The translations under genes and the position numbers were made by a program. From contig CAKSUQ010000011.1 in the NCBI GenBank assembly GCA_934502625.1, positions 13,640 through 77,639 on the forward strand: 64,000 nt of DNA. The letters run 5' to 3'. Below are positions 7,339 to 15,058 of the stretch, in pieces; the stretch's first letter is position 1, and each line of letters opens with the position of its first letter. Source of the stretch: an uncultured Gemmiger sp. (GTDB taxonomy: Bacteria; Bacillota; Clostridia; Oscillospirales; Ruminococcaceae). Under the pieces are notes generated by a model. That model was not told the DNA's origin and ran no database searches. It saw only the letters and a list, made by a program, of their open reading frames with translations.

Positions 7339-7686
7339 ATGAAAATTGAAAAGACTATCAACTTGACCGCCTATACGGTGGAATACATCGACCCGCGGGA
7401 GCCGAAGCCCCGCACCGTCCGCACTGAAACCGTCGTGCTGGACGGCGGCAAGATCAGCGCCTTGCACCGCTTGGAGATCAACCCCTGCGGGTACATCACC
7501 CAGCGTTTCGAGCGCAGCGCCGGCTATACAGTCACAGCAGTGCGCAAGGGCGAGAGCCTGACCGCCTGCATCGACCTTGCCGAGCTTTGGCAGCAGACCG
7601 CCGCACAGAATGAGCTTGCCAACGTAAAGGCCCAGCTCGCCGCCGCTATGGCGCAGCTGAACAGCGCAGAAGAGGTGAATCTGTAA
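7339..7686 (+). CDS. Conserved-looking element protein, function unknown
   Basis: Protein of 115 residues with a strand-rich N-terminus (INLTAYTVEYIDPREPKPRTVRTETVVLDGG region) and an alanine-rich helical C-terminus (NELANVKAQLAAAMAQL) that could form a coiled coil. Good site AATGGAGGA before the ATG. The 120-bp gap upstream contains a GC-rich hairpin near 7230-7275. The stop overlaps the next ATG by one base. No family recognised. Confidence 0.6.
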   Translation: MKIEKTINLTAYTVEYIDPREPKPRTVRTETVVLDGGKISALHRLEINPCGYITQRFERSAGYTVTAVRKGESLTACIDLAELWQQTAAQNELANVKAQLAAAMAQLNSAEEVNL

Positions 7687-7808
7687 TGACAACACTTGAA
7701 GAAATCAGAATAGAGGTCCACGACCTTACCGCTGAAAATGCGCAGACAGTTCTCGCTTATATACACGAGTTGAAAACTCGCCGGGCGGTACAGGAGGCGG
7801 GCGCATGA
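7686..7808 (+). CDS. 40-residue element protein
   Basis: Starts MTTLEEIRIEVHDL, ends RRAVQEAGA. It starts on the last base of the previous stop (TAATG) and its own stop overlaps the next start (ATGA). Predicted to be helical (ENAQTVLAYIHELKTRR). Included because of the coupled arrangement. Confidence 0.5.
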   Translation: MTTLEEIRIEVHDLTAENAQTVLAYIHELKTRRAVQEAGA

Positions 7809-7975
7809 AAATCAAAATCACCTACACGGCAGCGGAGGCCACCCGCTTCGAGCGCATCCGGGCCGACCTGATCCAGAGCGTGCCCGACGCACGACAGCAC
7901 ACGAGCACGGCCCCCGGCGGGGTGCTGATTTGGTATCTGAATGCTTGCAAAAAGCCGCGGGATATGGTAAAATAA
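7805..7975 (+). CDS. 56-residue element protein
   Basis: Frame MKIKITYTAAEATRFERIRADL...VLIWYLNACKKPRDMVK. Overlaps the previous gene by four bases (ATGA); CAGGAGGCG lies upstream. An alpha/beta single-domain protein by appearance. Last gene before the strong terminator at 8008. Confidence 0.5.
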   Translation: MKIKITYTAAEATRFERIRADLIQSVPDARQHTSTAPGGVLIWYLNACKKPRDMVK

Positions 7976-8007
7976 TTTATACAGAGTACCGCCGATAGGT
8001 AGGCCAT

Positions 8008-8054
8008 ACAGGCGCAGGGAAAGGGCTTAAAGCCTCTCCTTGCGCCTGTTTTTT
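8008..8054 (+). terminator. Strong terminator ending the early gene run
   Basis: ACAGGCGCA (8008-8016) pairs with TGCGCCTGT (8041-8049), with an inner GGGCTT/AAGCCT stem, followed by six T. It separates the early genes from the capsid-like genes. Confidence 0.88.
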
Positions 8055-8110
8055 GCTGTAGATGGGTTTGTTTGCCGGGCGTTTTTTCGGGTTTTAGGCT
8101 CTTTCCCTGT

Positions 8111-8157
8111 GCTTATATGACCTAGGCGCGATCCAGCCGGGACACGCCGCTATAAGC
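8111..8157 (+). ncRNA. Possible structured leader of the capsid-like operon
   Basis: GCTTATA (8111-8117) is complementary to TATAAGC (8151-8157); nested inside are GGCG/CGCC (8125-8128, 8145-8148) and TCC/GGA. The structure ends 28 bp before the next ATG. It could be a 5' UTR element, an anti-terminator partner for the hairpin at 8008, or a processing site. Sequence-only observation. Confidence 0.35.
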
Positions 8158-8184
8158 CGACAGCAAAACAAAGGAGTTTTTACC

Positions 8185-8763
8185 ATGTACGGAATGCAAA
8201 TTGACACTATCAAACTAGCGTTGCAACGCTACCGCACCGCCTACCTTGATGCGGAGGAGCAGAAGAAGAACGCCACGGACAACTACCGCCAAAATATCGT
8301 TTGGAAGGTAAAGAGCGATATTGAGGCGCAGCTTGCCCAGAAAGCCCGCGAACAGGCCGAGAAGGTACACACGGCCGCCGCCGAGATCATGCAGCAGATC
8401 GGCACCGGGGCCCGCGCCAAGGGTGCAGACCTGACCGAAGATTACCAGCTGCTGCAGAATCCCGCCTTTGATCTAGACGTGAAAGACCTTGAAAGCATGA
8501 TCGAGCGCAACAAGAGCAACTCGACCATGATCCGCGCGATCCGTGGCTATCTGAAACAGCACCGCATGGCACTGGCTACCCCGCCCACCGAGAAGGACAA
8601 GCTCGACGCGATCCGCCGCATTGAATTGGATGTAACCGATGCAATGTATAACACCATGTACATCGGTCAGCTTAACCAGATGGCGGACGACTTCGATAAC
8701 TTCTTTGCGCGTCAGCTGGCCGTACTGAATGGCGAGTACATCGACGCGCCGAAACAGCAGTAA
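8185..8763 (+). CDS. Helical protein upstream of capsid gene, possible scaffold
   Basis: Protein of 192 residues, strongly helical and charged (DIEAQLAQKAREQAEKVHTA; KLDAIRRIELDVTDAMYN). CAAAGGAG precedes the ATG. It lies 14 bp before the capsid-like gene, the usual place of scaffold or head-completion proteins, but no family motif is recognised. It could equally be an unrelated coiled-coil protein. Confidence 0.55.
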   Translation: MYGMQIDTIKLALQRYRTAYLDAEEQKKNATDNYRQNIVWKVKSDIEAQLAQKAREQAEKVHTAAAEIMQQIGTGARAKGADLTEDYQLLQNPAFDLDVKDLESMIERNKSNSTMIRAIRGYLKQHRMALATPPTEKDKLDAIRRIELDVTDAMYNTMYIGQLNQMADDFDNFFARQLAVLNGEYIDAPKQQ

Positions 8764-8777
8764 AGGGGGGGAGCACG

Positions 8778-9635
8778 ATGTCTATTCTTGTAAATGCACA
8801 GAACGTAGATGCACGGTATGCCCCTATTCTGGAACCAAACCTGTTCTATGATTCTGTTTTCGCCCCTGACGTCACCTATACCGACCAGTACCAGGAAGGG
8901 GCAACCGGTGAAATTCTGGTACACAAGCTGAAAACGACCCCGGTTGAACCGGGCGCACCTGGCCGCGACTTCACCGACGAAAAGGCCGGCGACGACTTGA
9001 TCCCGATTGCGATCAACAACAACTTCCAGAAGTCCAAGAAGATTTACGGCGTGCAGGCCGCCGAGGTGGGGATTTCCCTTGGCAATGAAAATCTGTCTCT
9101 TGCAATCAAGGAATGCAGCGAGGGGCGGCAGCTTGCGGGCGTTGCCTGCCTGATCAGGGAAGGCACCGCCGCCGCTGCAACCGATGCGGTCACAGACCCG
9201 AAAGCGGACGCCGTGGCAGTCCGCGCGGAGATCATCAAAGCCAAGGGCGTGGCAGACGTTGTGCTGTGCTCGCCGGGTTACTACGCCATGATCCTCAAGC
9301 TGTCCGGATCTGACTATACCCCGGATGCAAACGACCAGACGGCAGCAACCGGCCGCGTTGGGCAGTGGCTCGGTACGAGCTTCATTGAGTGCCCGATGTT
9401 GGCAGAGGAAAGCGGCCAGTACTACGACTATACCGGCGCATTGCGTACCGTAGATTTTACCGGGGTTGACTATATCATGTACAACCACCGGGCTCTGTCC
9501 ATCGTTGACAGCGTCGAAGCCGCGCGTCTGATTGACTCCGAGTATTTCGCGGGAACGTTGGCGCAGGTTGAAATGAATACCGGCTACCGCGTCACAAATC
9601 CGGCGCTCGTCCGCGTCCGCAAGCACAAGGCCTAA
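8778..9635 (+). CDS. Major capsid-like protein (HK97/P22-coat type)
   Basis: Protein of 285 residues. Features that recall phage coat proteins: an N-terminal arm with Y..ILEPNLFYDSVF, a strand-rich domain giving FTDEKAGDDLIPIAINN, a central helix (NENLSLAIKECSEGRQLAG), VVLCSPGYYAMILK, TSFIECPML, and a final VDYIMYNHRALSIVDSVEAARL...FAGTLAQVEMNTGYRV segment. GGGGGGA precedes the ATG and a terminator follows. No terminase, portal or protease is next to it, so it may build or remodel a shell using a helper phage. Assignment is by general resemblance and needs structure prediction. Confidence 0.6.
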   Translation: MSILVNAQNVDARYAPILEPNLFYDSVFAPDVTYTDQYQEGATGEILVHKLKTTPVEPGAPGRDFTDEKAGDDLIPIAINNNFQKSKKIYGVQAAEVGISLGNENLSLAIKECSEGRQLAGVACLIREGTAAAATDAVTDPKADAVAVRAEIIKAKGVADVVLCSPGYYAMILKLSGSDYTPDANDQTAATGRVGQWLGTSFIECPMLAEESGQYYDYTGALRTVDFTGVDYIMYNHRALSIVDSVEAARLIDSEYFAGTLAQVEMNTGYRVTNPALVRVRKHKA

Positions 9636-9651
9636 ACCGAGTACAGACAAA

Positions 9652-9690
9652 AACGCCGGGCGGCGCTGTGATGCGTTACCCGGCGTTATT
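9652..9690 (+). terminator. Terminator after capsid-like gene
   Basis: AACGCCGGG (9652-9660) pairs with CCCGGCGTT (9679-9687), followed by a short T-rich stretch. Confidence 0.75.
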
Positions 9691-9814
9691 TGTCACCAGC
9701 GCCCCGCAGCGGCGCGTGTGGCGGTTTTACAAGTGAAGGAGTATAAGTTTGCATCTACGCTGTGCACCCTGTCCGCCGGGGCTTGCAAGCCGCTGATATG
9801 CGCAGGGGGATAAC

Positions 9815-10198
9815 ATGAAATTCAAGTACGGCCCGCATTATGGTATTGATGCAGATTTTTATTGCATGGTATATGCCACCCTGCGCACCTGCCCGGCGGT
9901 GCAGGAACGGGCGCGGAAACTATGCGCAGAGATTGCCGGGGATCATGCGGCCGCGCTGTGTGAGTGCGTGACGACCAGCGAGAGCCTGCCGGACGTGGAA
10001 AGGCGGCACGACCTACCGCTGAACACGTTGCAGAAGTACACCCCGGCGTTGTACCGACGTCTGTGCGGTGAAAATGTGGGAATTTGGACGCCGCAGCAGT
10101 TGCCGGAATGGAGCCGGAGCACGTCACAGAAACGCCACAAAACCGCCACGGAAAACGGCCGATTTTTTGAACGTGAGAACGCGGAAAGCGTGCTGTGA
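9815..10198 (+). CDS. Element protein, function unknown
   Basis: Protein of 127 residues. The N-terminal two thirds (DADFYCMVYATLRTCPAVQERARKL, then LPDVERRHDLPLNTLQKYTPALYRRL) look like an all-helical domain, possibly HTH-like; the tail is basic and rich in Arg/Lys/Glu. GCGCAGGGGGA precedes the ATG. The 150 bp downstream has short A-rich imperfect repeats and a weak 41-codon frame. No family recognised. Confidence 0.55.
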   Translation: MKFKYGPHYGIDADFYCMVYATLRTCPAVQERARKLCAEIAGDHAAALCECVTTSESLPDVERRHDLPLNTLQKYTPALYRRLCGENVGIWTPQQLPEWSRSTSQKRHKTATENGRFFERENAESVL

Positions 10199-10349
10199 TT
10201 CGTAGAGAAATCGTAGAAAAATCGGAGCAAATGCGGTGCAGGAACGGAGCAGAGAGCGACGCGTTTTTTTGCGGCGGCATATTAGCGCAAAATGGGCGCA
10301 AAAGTGGAGCAAGATTCACCGCAAAACCACCACAGAATCACCGCAAGAA

Positions 10350-10586
10350 TCAATAGATTACGCCGTCAAGATAGTCGTCTTGGGAGTGCAGCAGTTCCTC
10401 CCATGTGATCCCGCGCTTGACACACTCGCGATATACGGCAGTGGGGCCGCCCATCTGTTCGACACCGTCCGGGTAGCCGGTTGGCTGCATATAGCCGATC
10501 TCTCCGCCGCCCGTGGCGTCATAGTATGCGAGATAGGCGCGGCCCTCCTCGGTTTTCTCGTAACATTCGCGCAAAATGTTTGTCAT
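10350..10586 (-). CDS. Small element protein, function unknown
   Basis: Protein of 78 residues with an excellent site (AAAAGGAGGT) before the ATG. Sequence MTNILRECYEKTEEGRAYLAYYD then a Gly/Pro-rich middle (GGGEIGYMQPTGYPDGVEQ). It lies 13 bp downstream of another minus-strand gene, forming a two-gene unit opposed to the flanking plus-strand genes. Confidence 0.65.
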   Translation of the reverse strand: MTNILRECYEKTEEGRAYLAYYDATGGGEIGYMQPTGYPDGVEQMGGPTAVYRECVKRGITWEELLHSQDDYLDGVIY

Positions 10587-10599
10587 GTTTTACCTCCTT

Positions 10600-10839
10600 T
10601 TAATCCCACAATGTCGTTGCGCTTTTGCCTGTGGATGATGGATATTTCTCTAAAATTTTGTAATAATTCGGGATTTTATCGGGGCGTTCCCCGGCGTTGA
10701 GCCTGCGCAGCACTTCTATCTTTTCGTCAAGCATTTTCAAACTGTCGTGGTCGAAAAAGCGGTGTACAAGATAGTCCGAGCACTCAACCATAAGGCGGTC
10801 TATTTCATCAAGTTTTCGTGCAATTTCAATCTCGGTCAT
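10600..10839 (-). CDS. Small helical element protein
   Basis: Protein of 79 residues (MTEIEIARKLDEIDRLMVE...VLRRLNAGERPDKIPNYYKILEKY). ATG at 10839 has TGGAGGT directly upstream; an in-frame upstream ATG has none. Divergent from the sigma-factor gene, with 33 bp between the two starts, so they share a control region. Function unknown. Confidence 0.65.
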   Translation of the reverse strand: MTEIEIARKLDEIDRLMVECSDYLVHRFFDHDSLKMLDEKIEVLRRLNAGERPDKIPNYYKILEKYPSSTGKSATTLWD

Positions 10840-10872
10840 GGTAAACCTCCAAAAGGTAGGGGGAAGGCATAA

Positions 10873-11595
10873 ATGAAAACCAGCAACGCAGACAGGCATG
10901 CCACAAACGCGGCGCTTGCCGCTTTGGCAGCCGCCGGGAATAACTACGCTTTGGGGCAGCTATGGGAGGCGAACAAGGGCTTGATCCGCCGCCAATATTG
11001 GCAATGGTACAGCACACACGCGGCCACCGCCGCCGCGCACGGTCTGACTGTGGACGATCTCGACCAAGAGGGCTATTTTGCGGTACAGTATGCCGCCCAG
11101 ACCTACACTCCGGAAAAGGGAGCCTTTACAACATGGTTGACCGTAGCCATACAGCGGCAGATCGTGCAGGCATTGAGCAACGGCCACCGGCGCAGCATAG
11201 CGGGCGCAGACGGCAAGGCGCGGCAGATCAGCGCTGATCCACTGAATCACTGTGCAAGCCTTGATACACCGCTGGACGATGAAGAAGGCGGGGCCACTTT
11301 AGGCGACCTGTGCGCAGACCCGGCGGCGCTGGACGCCGTGTGGGATGTAGACGGCCGCATATACACCGACCAGCTGCACAAAGCCATTGACACAGCGCTT
11401 GCCAAACTGACACAGGAAGAAGCCGATGTGATCCGGCGTAGGTTTTACCGCGGGCAGAGTATGCCACAGATTGCGACCGCCCGCGGCATATCCTGCGCAG
11501 AAGTGCAGGGCATCAGTCAAAAGGCTATGCGGAAATTACGCAGCGATCAAACCTTGCACCGTTGGTATGATGAAATAGTACCACGGCACAGATAG
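10873..11595 (+). CDS. Element-encoded sigma-70 family factor
   Basis: Protein of 240 residues. Region 2 is recognisable (LDQEGYFAVQYAAQTYTPEKGAFTTWLTVAIQRQIVQAL) and region 4 carries LTQEEADVIRRRFYRGQSMPQIATARGIS...AMRKLRSD. GGGGAAGG precedes the ATG. It is the last gene before attR. Phages use such factors for late genes; here likely targets are element promoters such as those before the capsid-like genes, an inference only. Confidence 0.8.
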   Translation: MKTSNADRHATNAALAALAAAGNNYALGQLWEANKGLIRRQYWQWYSTHAATAAAHGLTVDDLDQEGYFAVQYAAQTYTPEKGAFTTWLTVAIQRQIVQALSNGHRRSIAGADGKARQISADPLNHCASLDTPLDDEEGGATLGDLCADPAALDAVWDVDGRIYTDQLHKAIDTALAKLTQEEADVIRRRFYRGQSMPQIATARGISCAEVQGISQKAMRKLRSDQTLHRWYDEIVPRHR

Positions 11596-11633
11596 GCGGT
11601 CAAGCTGACCCGCCGGGCAAAAAGTAGATTTTG

Positions 11634-11659
11634 TGCGGTATGCGGTAAAAAATGCGGTA
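11634..11659. repeat. TGCGGTA heptamers near attR
   Basis: Three copies of TGCGGTA at 11634-11640, 11641-11647 and 11653-11659. Related heptamers (TACGGTA, TGCGGTA, TACGGTT) lie at 2864-2887 just inside attL. Their placement at both ends suggests integrase arm-type sites. Confidence 0.45.
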
Positions 11660-11672
11660 CAATACAAAAAGG

Positions 11673-11700
11673 CCACCCAGAAACAAACGTTTCTAGGTGG
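11673..11700 (-). terminator. tRNA-Pro terminator supplied by the element
   Basis: CCACC-C-AGAAAC and GTTTCT-A-GGTGG form the stem; the T run lies on the minus strand. It replaces the original terminator now displaced to 2687-2718. Confidence 0.8.
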
Positions 11701-11707
11701 TTTTCTT

Positions 11708-11783
11708 TGGTCGAGGTGACAGGACTCGAACCTGCGGCCTCGTGGTCCCAAACCACGCGCGCTACCAACTGCGCAACACCTCG
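11708..11783 (-). tRNA. tRNA-Pro (anticodon TGG), site of integration
   Basis: 76-nt cloverleaf on the minus strand with encoded CCA. The anticodon stem CGTGG/CCACG encloses loop TTTGGGA, giving TGG. Its 3' 25 bp are the attR copy, so the gene stays intact after integration. A promoter (TTGACG-18-TATAAT, 11829-11800) precedes it. Confidence 0.95.
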
Positions 11784-11799
11784 TTCTTATAACTTACCC

Positions 11800-11829
11800 A
11801 TTATAATACACGAAGGGCGCAGGCGTCAA
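11800..11829 (-). promoter_or_regulatory. Promoter of tRNA-Pro
   Basis: TTGACG (11829-11824), 18-bp spacer, TATAAT (11805-11800) on the minus strand, about 17 bp before the tRNA 5' end. Confidence 0.7.
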
Positions 11830-11863
11830 GCCCTGAAAAGGAAAACGGGGCAGCCGCGAAAAT

Positions 11864-13918
11864 TCAGCCGATCAGGAAACGGTGCAGCGTGTCCAGCAGC
11901 AGGTTCACGCTGATGGGTTTGGCGATGTGGGCATCCATGCCGCTTTCAAAGGCGCGCTGTTTGTCCTCCTCGAAGGCATTGGCCGTCATGGCAAGGATGG
12001 GCAGCGCGCCGCGCCCATCCGGCAGGGCACGGAGCGCTTTGGCAGCGTCGTAGCCGTTCATGACGGGCATCTGAATGTCCATCAGCACGGCGCTGTAATA
12101 CCCGGCGGGGTGGGTCTTTACCAGCTCAACGCAGGCCGCGCCGTCCGCCGCGCGCTCGACAAGCATCCCGTTCTCCTGCAGGACGGTCATGGCGATCTCG
12201 GCGTTCAGGTCGTTGTCCTCGGCCAGCAGGATGCGCTTGCCCGCCAGATGGTCGGCGTTTTGCGCGGGCTGTGCGCCGGGCTTGCCTTTGACCTGCTCCT
12301 CCGTCGCGATGAGGAAGGGAAGCACCACCGTGAAGGTCGTGCCCTTGCCGAAAGCACTTTCGACGTCGATCGTGCCGTGCATCAGCTCGACCAGCGATTT
12401 CACGATGGGCAGCCCCAGCCCGGTGCCGACGACCTTGCTCTCGGTGCTGGTGTGCTCGCGGGAGAACTCCTCAAACAGGTGGGGGAGATACTCCTCGCTC
12501 ATGCCGATGCCGTCGTCCGCGATGACAGCCTTGTAGCGCAGCGTATCGGGCGTGTCGCCGGGCAGCTCGGTCAGGGTGAAGCGGACGTGCCCGCCCTCCG
12601 GCGTGTATTTGACAGCGTTGCTGATAATGTTCAAGAACACCTCGCGAACCTTGGTGCGGTCGCTGACGACGTAGGGATGCCGGATGTCCGCCGTGCAGGT
12701 GTAGGTCAGCTTTTTCTCCTCGGTCAGCGGCTCAAACACGGCGTCAAGGGAATCCAGCAGCTCGCGCACGTCACTTGGCTCGGTCTTCAGTGCGGCCTTG
12801 CCGCTCTCGATGCGCGCCATCTCCAGTACATAGTTGATGAGCGCGAGCAGGAAGCTGCTGGACGAGCGGATCTTATCGACGTAATTGTGTACGCGGTCTT
12901 TTTCGTCGATGTGCTTTTCCAGCAGCTCGGCGTAGCCGATGATGGCGTTCATTGGGGTGCGGATATCGTGGCTCATGTTGAAAAGGAACCGCGACTTCGC
13001 CTCGCTGGCGGCTTGCGCCTCCTGCGCAGCTTTTTCCAGCTGCGCCTCATGCAAGGCGTCGCGGCTGTGACGCTGGGCGGCCTGCCAGTACCACGCGGCG
13101 GCCAGCGCGGGCAGCCCCAGCAACAGCAGGACATCGAAGGCAAGCTGCGTCGTCGATATCCAGCCGGAATAAGGGCGGATCTCAAAATGCCAGGTATCGT
13201 TGGGAACAGAACAAGCAACCGAGAGCGTATCTGCCGAAACCGGGTGGCTGCCCTCCGCAATCGTGACGGGTTCGCCGTCATGCCCATCCTTCCAGATGCG
13301 ATATTCGTAGGAGGCATCCGCTAACTTGGTGATCTGTACCTCGTCAAGAAAGCTCTTCCAGTCAAGCACCAGCAGGGCAAAGCCCCAATATTTCTGGTTG
13401 CCGTTCTCATCGGTCGTGTAGATGGGGTCGAAAAGCAGTGCGCCGGTGCCGCCCTGCACCAGCTCAAACGGCCCGGCGATCGTGTATTGGCCGCTGTCTT
13501 TGGCGCGGTTCGCTTCAACTTTGCGCTCAGGGTGCTGCAGCACATTCAGCCCGATGACGCTCTTGTTTTCAGCCAGCGGATAAACATACTGGACAATACC
13601 GTTTGGCGCAAGTTCAACGGCCTTGATGACGCCATCCTCATCGGACATCAGCTCGGACAGGGCGGCAAAATCTTTGTCGTTGATGGCATAGCCGGACTCG
13701 ACGATATTTTTCAGCAGCTCGGATTCTGCCAGATAACGGTTGAGCTGCGCCTCGATGTTGGCCACAGTGGATTCCGCCGTGTAGGCAGCTTTGAGCTTTT
13801 CCTGCTTGACGAGACCACGGTTCAGAAGGGTAAGCACGGCAAGCAGCAATGCGAACACCAGTGCGAACACGCCGAGGGTTCTGTGTTTGATTTTTTTCTG
13901 TGGGGCTGGATGTTTCAT
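11864..13918 (-). CDS. Hybrid sensor histidine kinase with CHASE-type sensor
   Basis: Membrane sensor of 684 residues. TM1 lies near residues 16-33, an extracytoplasmic domain of CHASE type spans about 40-250, and TM2 about 255-277. Then come the DHp domain with His317 (NMSHDIRTPMNA), the ATPase domain (VFLNIISNAVKYTPEGG; GTGLGLPIVKSLVELM) and a fused receiver with Asp614 (AVLMDIQMPVMNG). It should phosphorylate its own receiver after binding an external small ligand. No output domain or partner regulator lies next to it. The start has only a weak ribosome site. Confidence 0.92.
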   Translation of the reverse strand: MKHPAPQKKIKHRTLGVFALVFALLLAVLTLLNRGLVKQEKLKAAYTAESTVANIEAQLNRYLAESELLKNIVESGYAINDKDFAALSELMSDEDGVIKAVELAPNGIVQYVYPLAENKSVIGLNVLQHPERKVEANRAKDSGQYTIAGPFELVQGGTGALLFDPIYTTDENGNQKYWGFALLVLDWKSFLDEVQITKLADASYEYRIWKDGHDGEPVTIAEGSHPVSADTLSVACSVPNDTWHFEIRPYSGWISTTQLAFDVLLLLGLPALAAAWYWQAAQRHSRDALHEAQLEKAAQEAQAASEAKSRFLFNMSHDIRTPMNAIIGYAELLEKHIDEKDRVHNYVDKIRSSSSFLLALINYVLEMARIESGKAALKTEPSDVRELLDSLDAVFEPLTEEKKLTYTCTADIRHPYVVSDRTKVREVFLNIISNAVKYTPEGGHVRFTLTELPGDTPDTLRYKAVIADDGIGMSEEYLPHLFEEFSREHTSTESKVVGTGLGLPIVKSLVELMHGTIDVESAFGKGTTFTVVLPFLIATEEQVKGKPGAQPAQNADHLAGKRILLAEDNDLNAEIAMTVLQENGMLVERAADGAACVELVKTHPAGYYSAVLMDIQMPVMNGYDAAKALRALPDGRGALPILAMTANAFEEDKQRAFESGMDAHIAKPISVNLLLDTLHRFLIG

Positions 13919-14021
13919 ATCGGATACTCACTAACTGTGATTTCATGCAACGGCAACTATACAACATTATATACGGGCGGTGAAGATTTTTCAAGATAGG
14001 CGTGAAAAAATGCTGAAAAAG

Positions 14022-14047
14022 GCCGTATGTGTCAAAACACATACGGC
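14022..14047 (-). terminator. Terminator of the TraX-like gene
   Basis: GCCGTATGTGT and ACACATACGGC, perfect 11-bp stem with a 4-nt loop and a T run on the minus strand, 5 bp after the stop codon. Confidence 0.85.
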
Positions 14048-14052
14048 ACTTT

Positions 14053-14748
14053 TTACAGGCAGATTCGCAGCAGCCCCAGCGCCAGCAGGTGCGCGGGGTA
14101 GAAGATGTAGAAAAACCATTTATAGAAATTGCGCCCGTGTGCAGCGCGCTGCCCATTATAAAGGCAAAGGATCATGAACCCAGAAACAAGGATGGGCACG
14201 CCGCAGCCGAGGGCGTCCCACCAAAGGCCGCTGCCCATCCACGCCATGCCGCCGTACAGCGCGGCGGCGATCAGAAACGCGGCCTGCTTGCGCGGGCGGG
14301 AATCCTTCGCCCACGAGAACAGCAGCGTGAACACGGGGGCAAGCAGCGCCCAGTCACAAAAAAGCGACGCACAGACGAGCAAAACGATGCAGACGCCGCG
14401 CAGCACGCGATCCTGCACTTTTTCCTGCACATACAAAACCAAAAAGCAGAGCAGCAGGGTGAACAGCATGTTGAACTGCACAAACCCGGCCATGCCGTAT
14501 TCCGGGAAGGCCAGCTGATACGGCAGCTGCGCCAGCACGGCGAACCCCAGCAGTCGCCCGGCGTATTTGCCCTTCGAGCGGGTGTAGCCGTACCCCTCGA
14601 CGAGGAAATAACACATCGTCACGGCGGTGAAATAGCCGATGTAGAGGAATGCGTTCGTCAGCGGCTGCCCGGCGGGCAGAAATGCGTTCGCGATGTGGTT
14701 GAGCAGCATCGTGAACATAGCAATCATCTTGATCGCGTCGCGGTTCAT
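14053..14748 (-). CDS. TraX-family membrane protein
   Basis: Integral membrane protein of 231 residues with about eight hydrophobic segments. The opening MNRDAIKMIAMFTMLLNHIA and the motif YFLVEGYGYTRS are typical of TraX-like proteins, named after the F-pilin acetylase but common in Firmicutes chromosomes with unknown substrates. Start at 14748 is chosen by homology pattern and AAAGGTCGG upstream; the frame extends to 15060 with AT-rich, non-conserved sequence. No conjugation genes are nearby. Confidence 0.8.
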   Translation of the reverse strand: MNRDAIKMIAMFTMLLNHIANAFLPAGQPLTNAFLYIGYFTAVTMCYFLVEGYGYTRSKGKYAGRLLGFAVLAQLPYQLAFPEYGMAGFVQFNMLFTLLLCFLVLYVQEKVQDRVLRGVCIVLLVCASLFCDWALLAPVFTLLFSWAKDSRPRKQAAFLIAAALYGGMAWMGSGLWWDALGCGVPILVSGFMILCLYNGQRAAHGRNFYKWFFYIFYPAHLLALGLLRICL

Positions 14749-14986
14749 GGGAAAACCGACCTTTCGTTGCAAAAATGCGGGCATCCGAAGCCCTGCTATA
14801 AATACGAACCTCGAAGTGGAAAATATTGCAAAAGGTAAAAATATAGTATAACGGAGGCGGACGAAAATTGCAAATGGGGGACGCAATGCACGCGTTATAG
14901 TGCAGCACATGCGGTTTCCTTTTTGCACAAACCGGACTCGTTTTTTTGTGCGTATGGGAAAAATTTCAAAAAATGTCGATTTATTA

Positions 14987-15017
14987 TTGACAGAAGCAAG
15001 TGGGGGGGGGGTACAAT
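14987..15017 (+). promoter_or_regulatory. Promoter with a G10 tract in its spacer
   Basis: TTGACA (14987-14992) and TACAAT (15012-15017) are 19 bp apart; ten consecutive G (15002-15011) fill the -10 side of the spacer. Loss of two G would give the optimal 17 bp. It lies 42 bp upstream of the surface-protein ATG. The rest of the gap 14749-14986 contains no recognisable gene. Confidence 0.7.
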
Positions 15018-15058
15018 GGCGTAAGACGGAATACACTTTTAGAAGGAAGGAACCCACC

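Larger units (their letters stand above)
2724..11732. mobile_element. 9-kb integrative element in tRNA-Pro
   Basis: The element is bounded by exact 25-bp direct repeats. It encodes an integrase, a type III toxin-antitoxin candidate, a CI/Cro-like switch, a chain of small overlapping genes, a replication-type protein, a capsid-like protein and a sigma factor. Terminase, portal, protease, tail and lysis genes are not seen, and the genes look intact and tightly packed. A phage satellite or very reduced prophage is the best reading; conjugation genes are absent. Clusters of TGCGGTA-like heptamers stand next to both ends (2864-2887 and 11634-11659) and may be arm-type integrase sites. Confidence 0.85.

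Noticed and set aside
9750..9797. 15-codon TTG frame with CxxC before the 9815 gene
   Set aside because: Acceptable ribosome site but too short and no supporting pattern.
10231..10356. 41-codon frame after the 9815-10198 gene
   Set aside because: Weak start context and low-complexity Asn/Lys/Gln end; more likely non-coding A-rich repeats.
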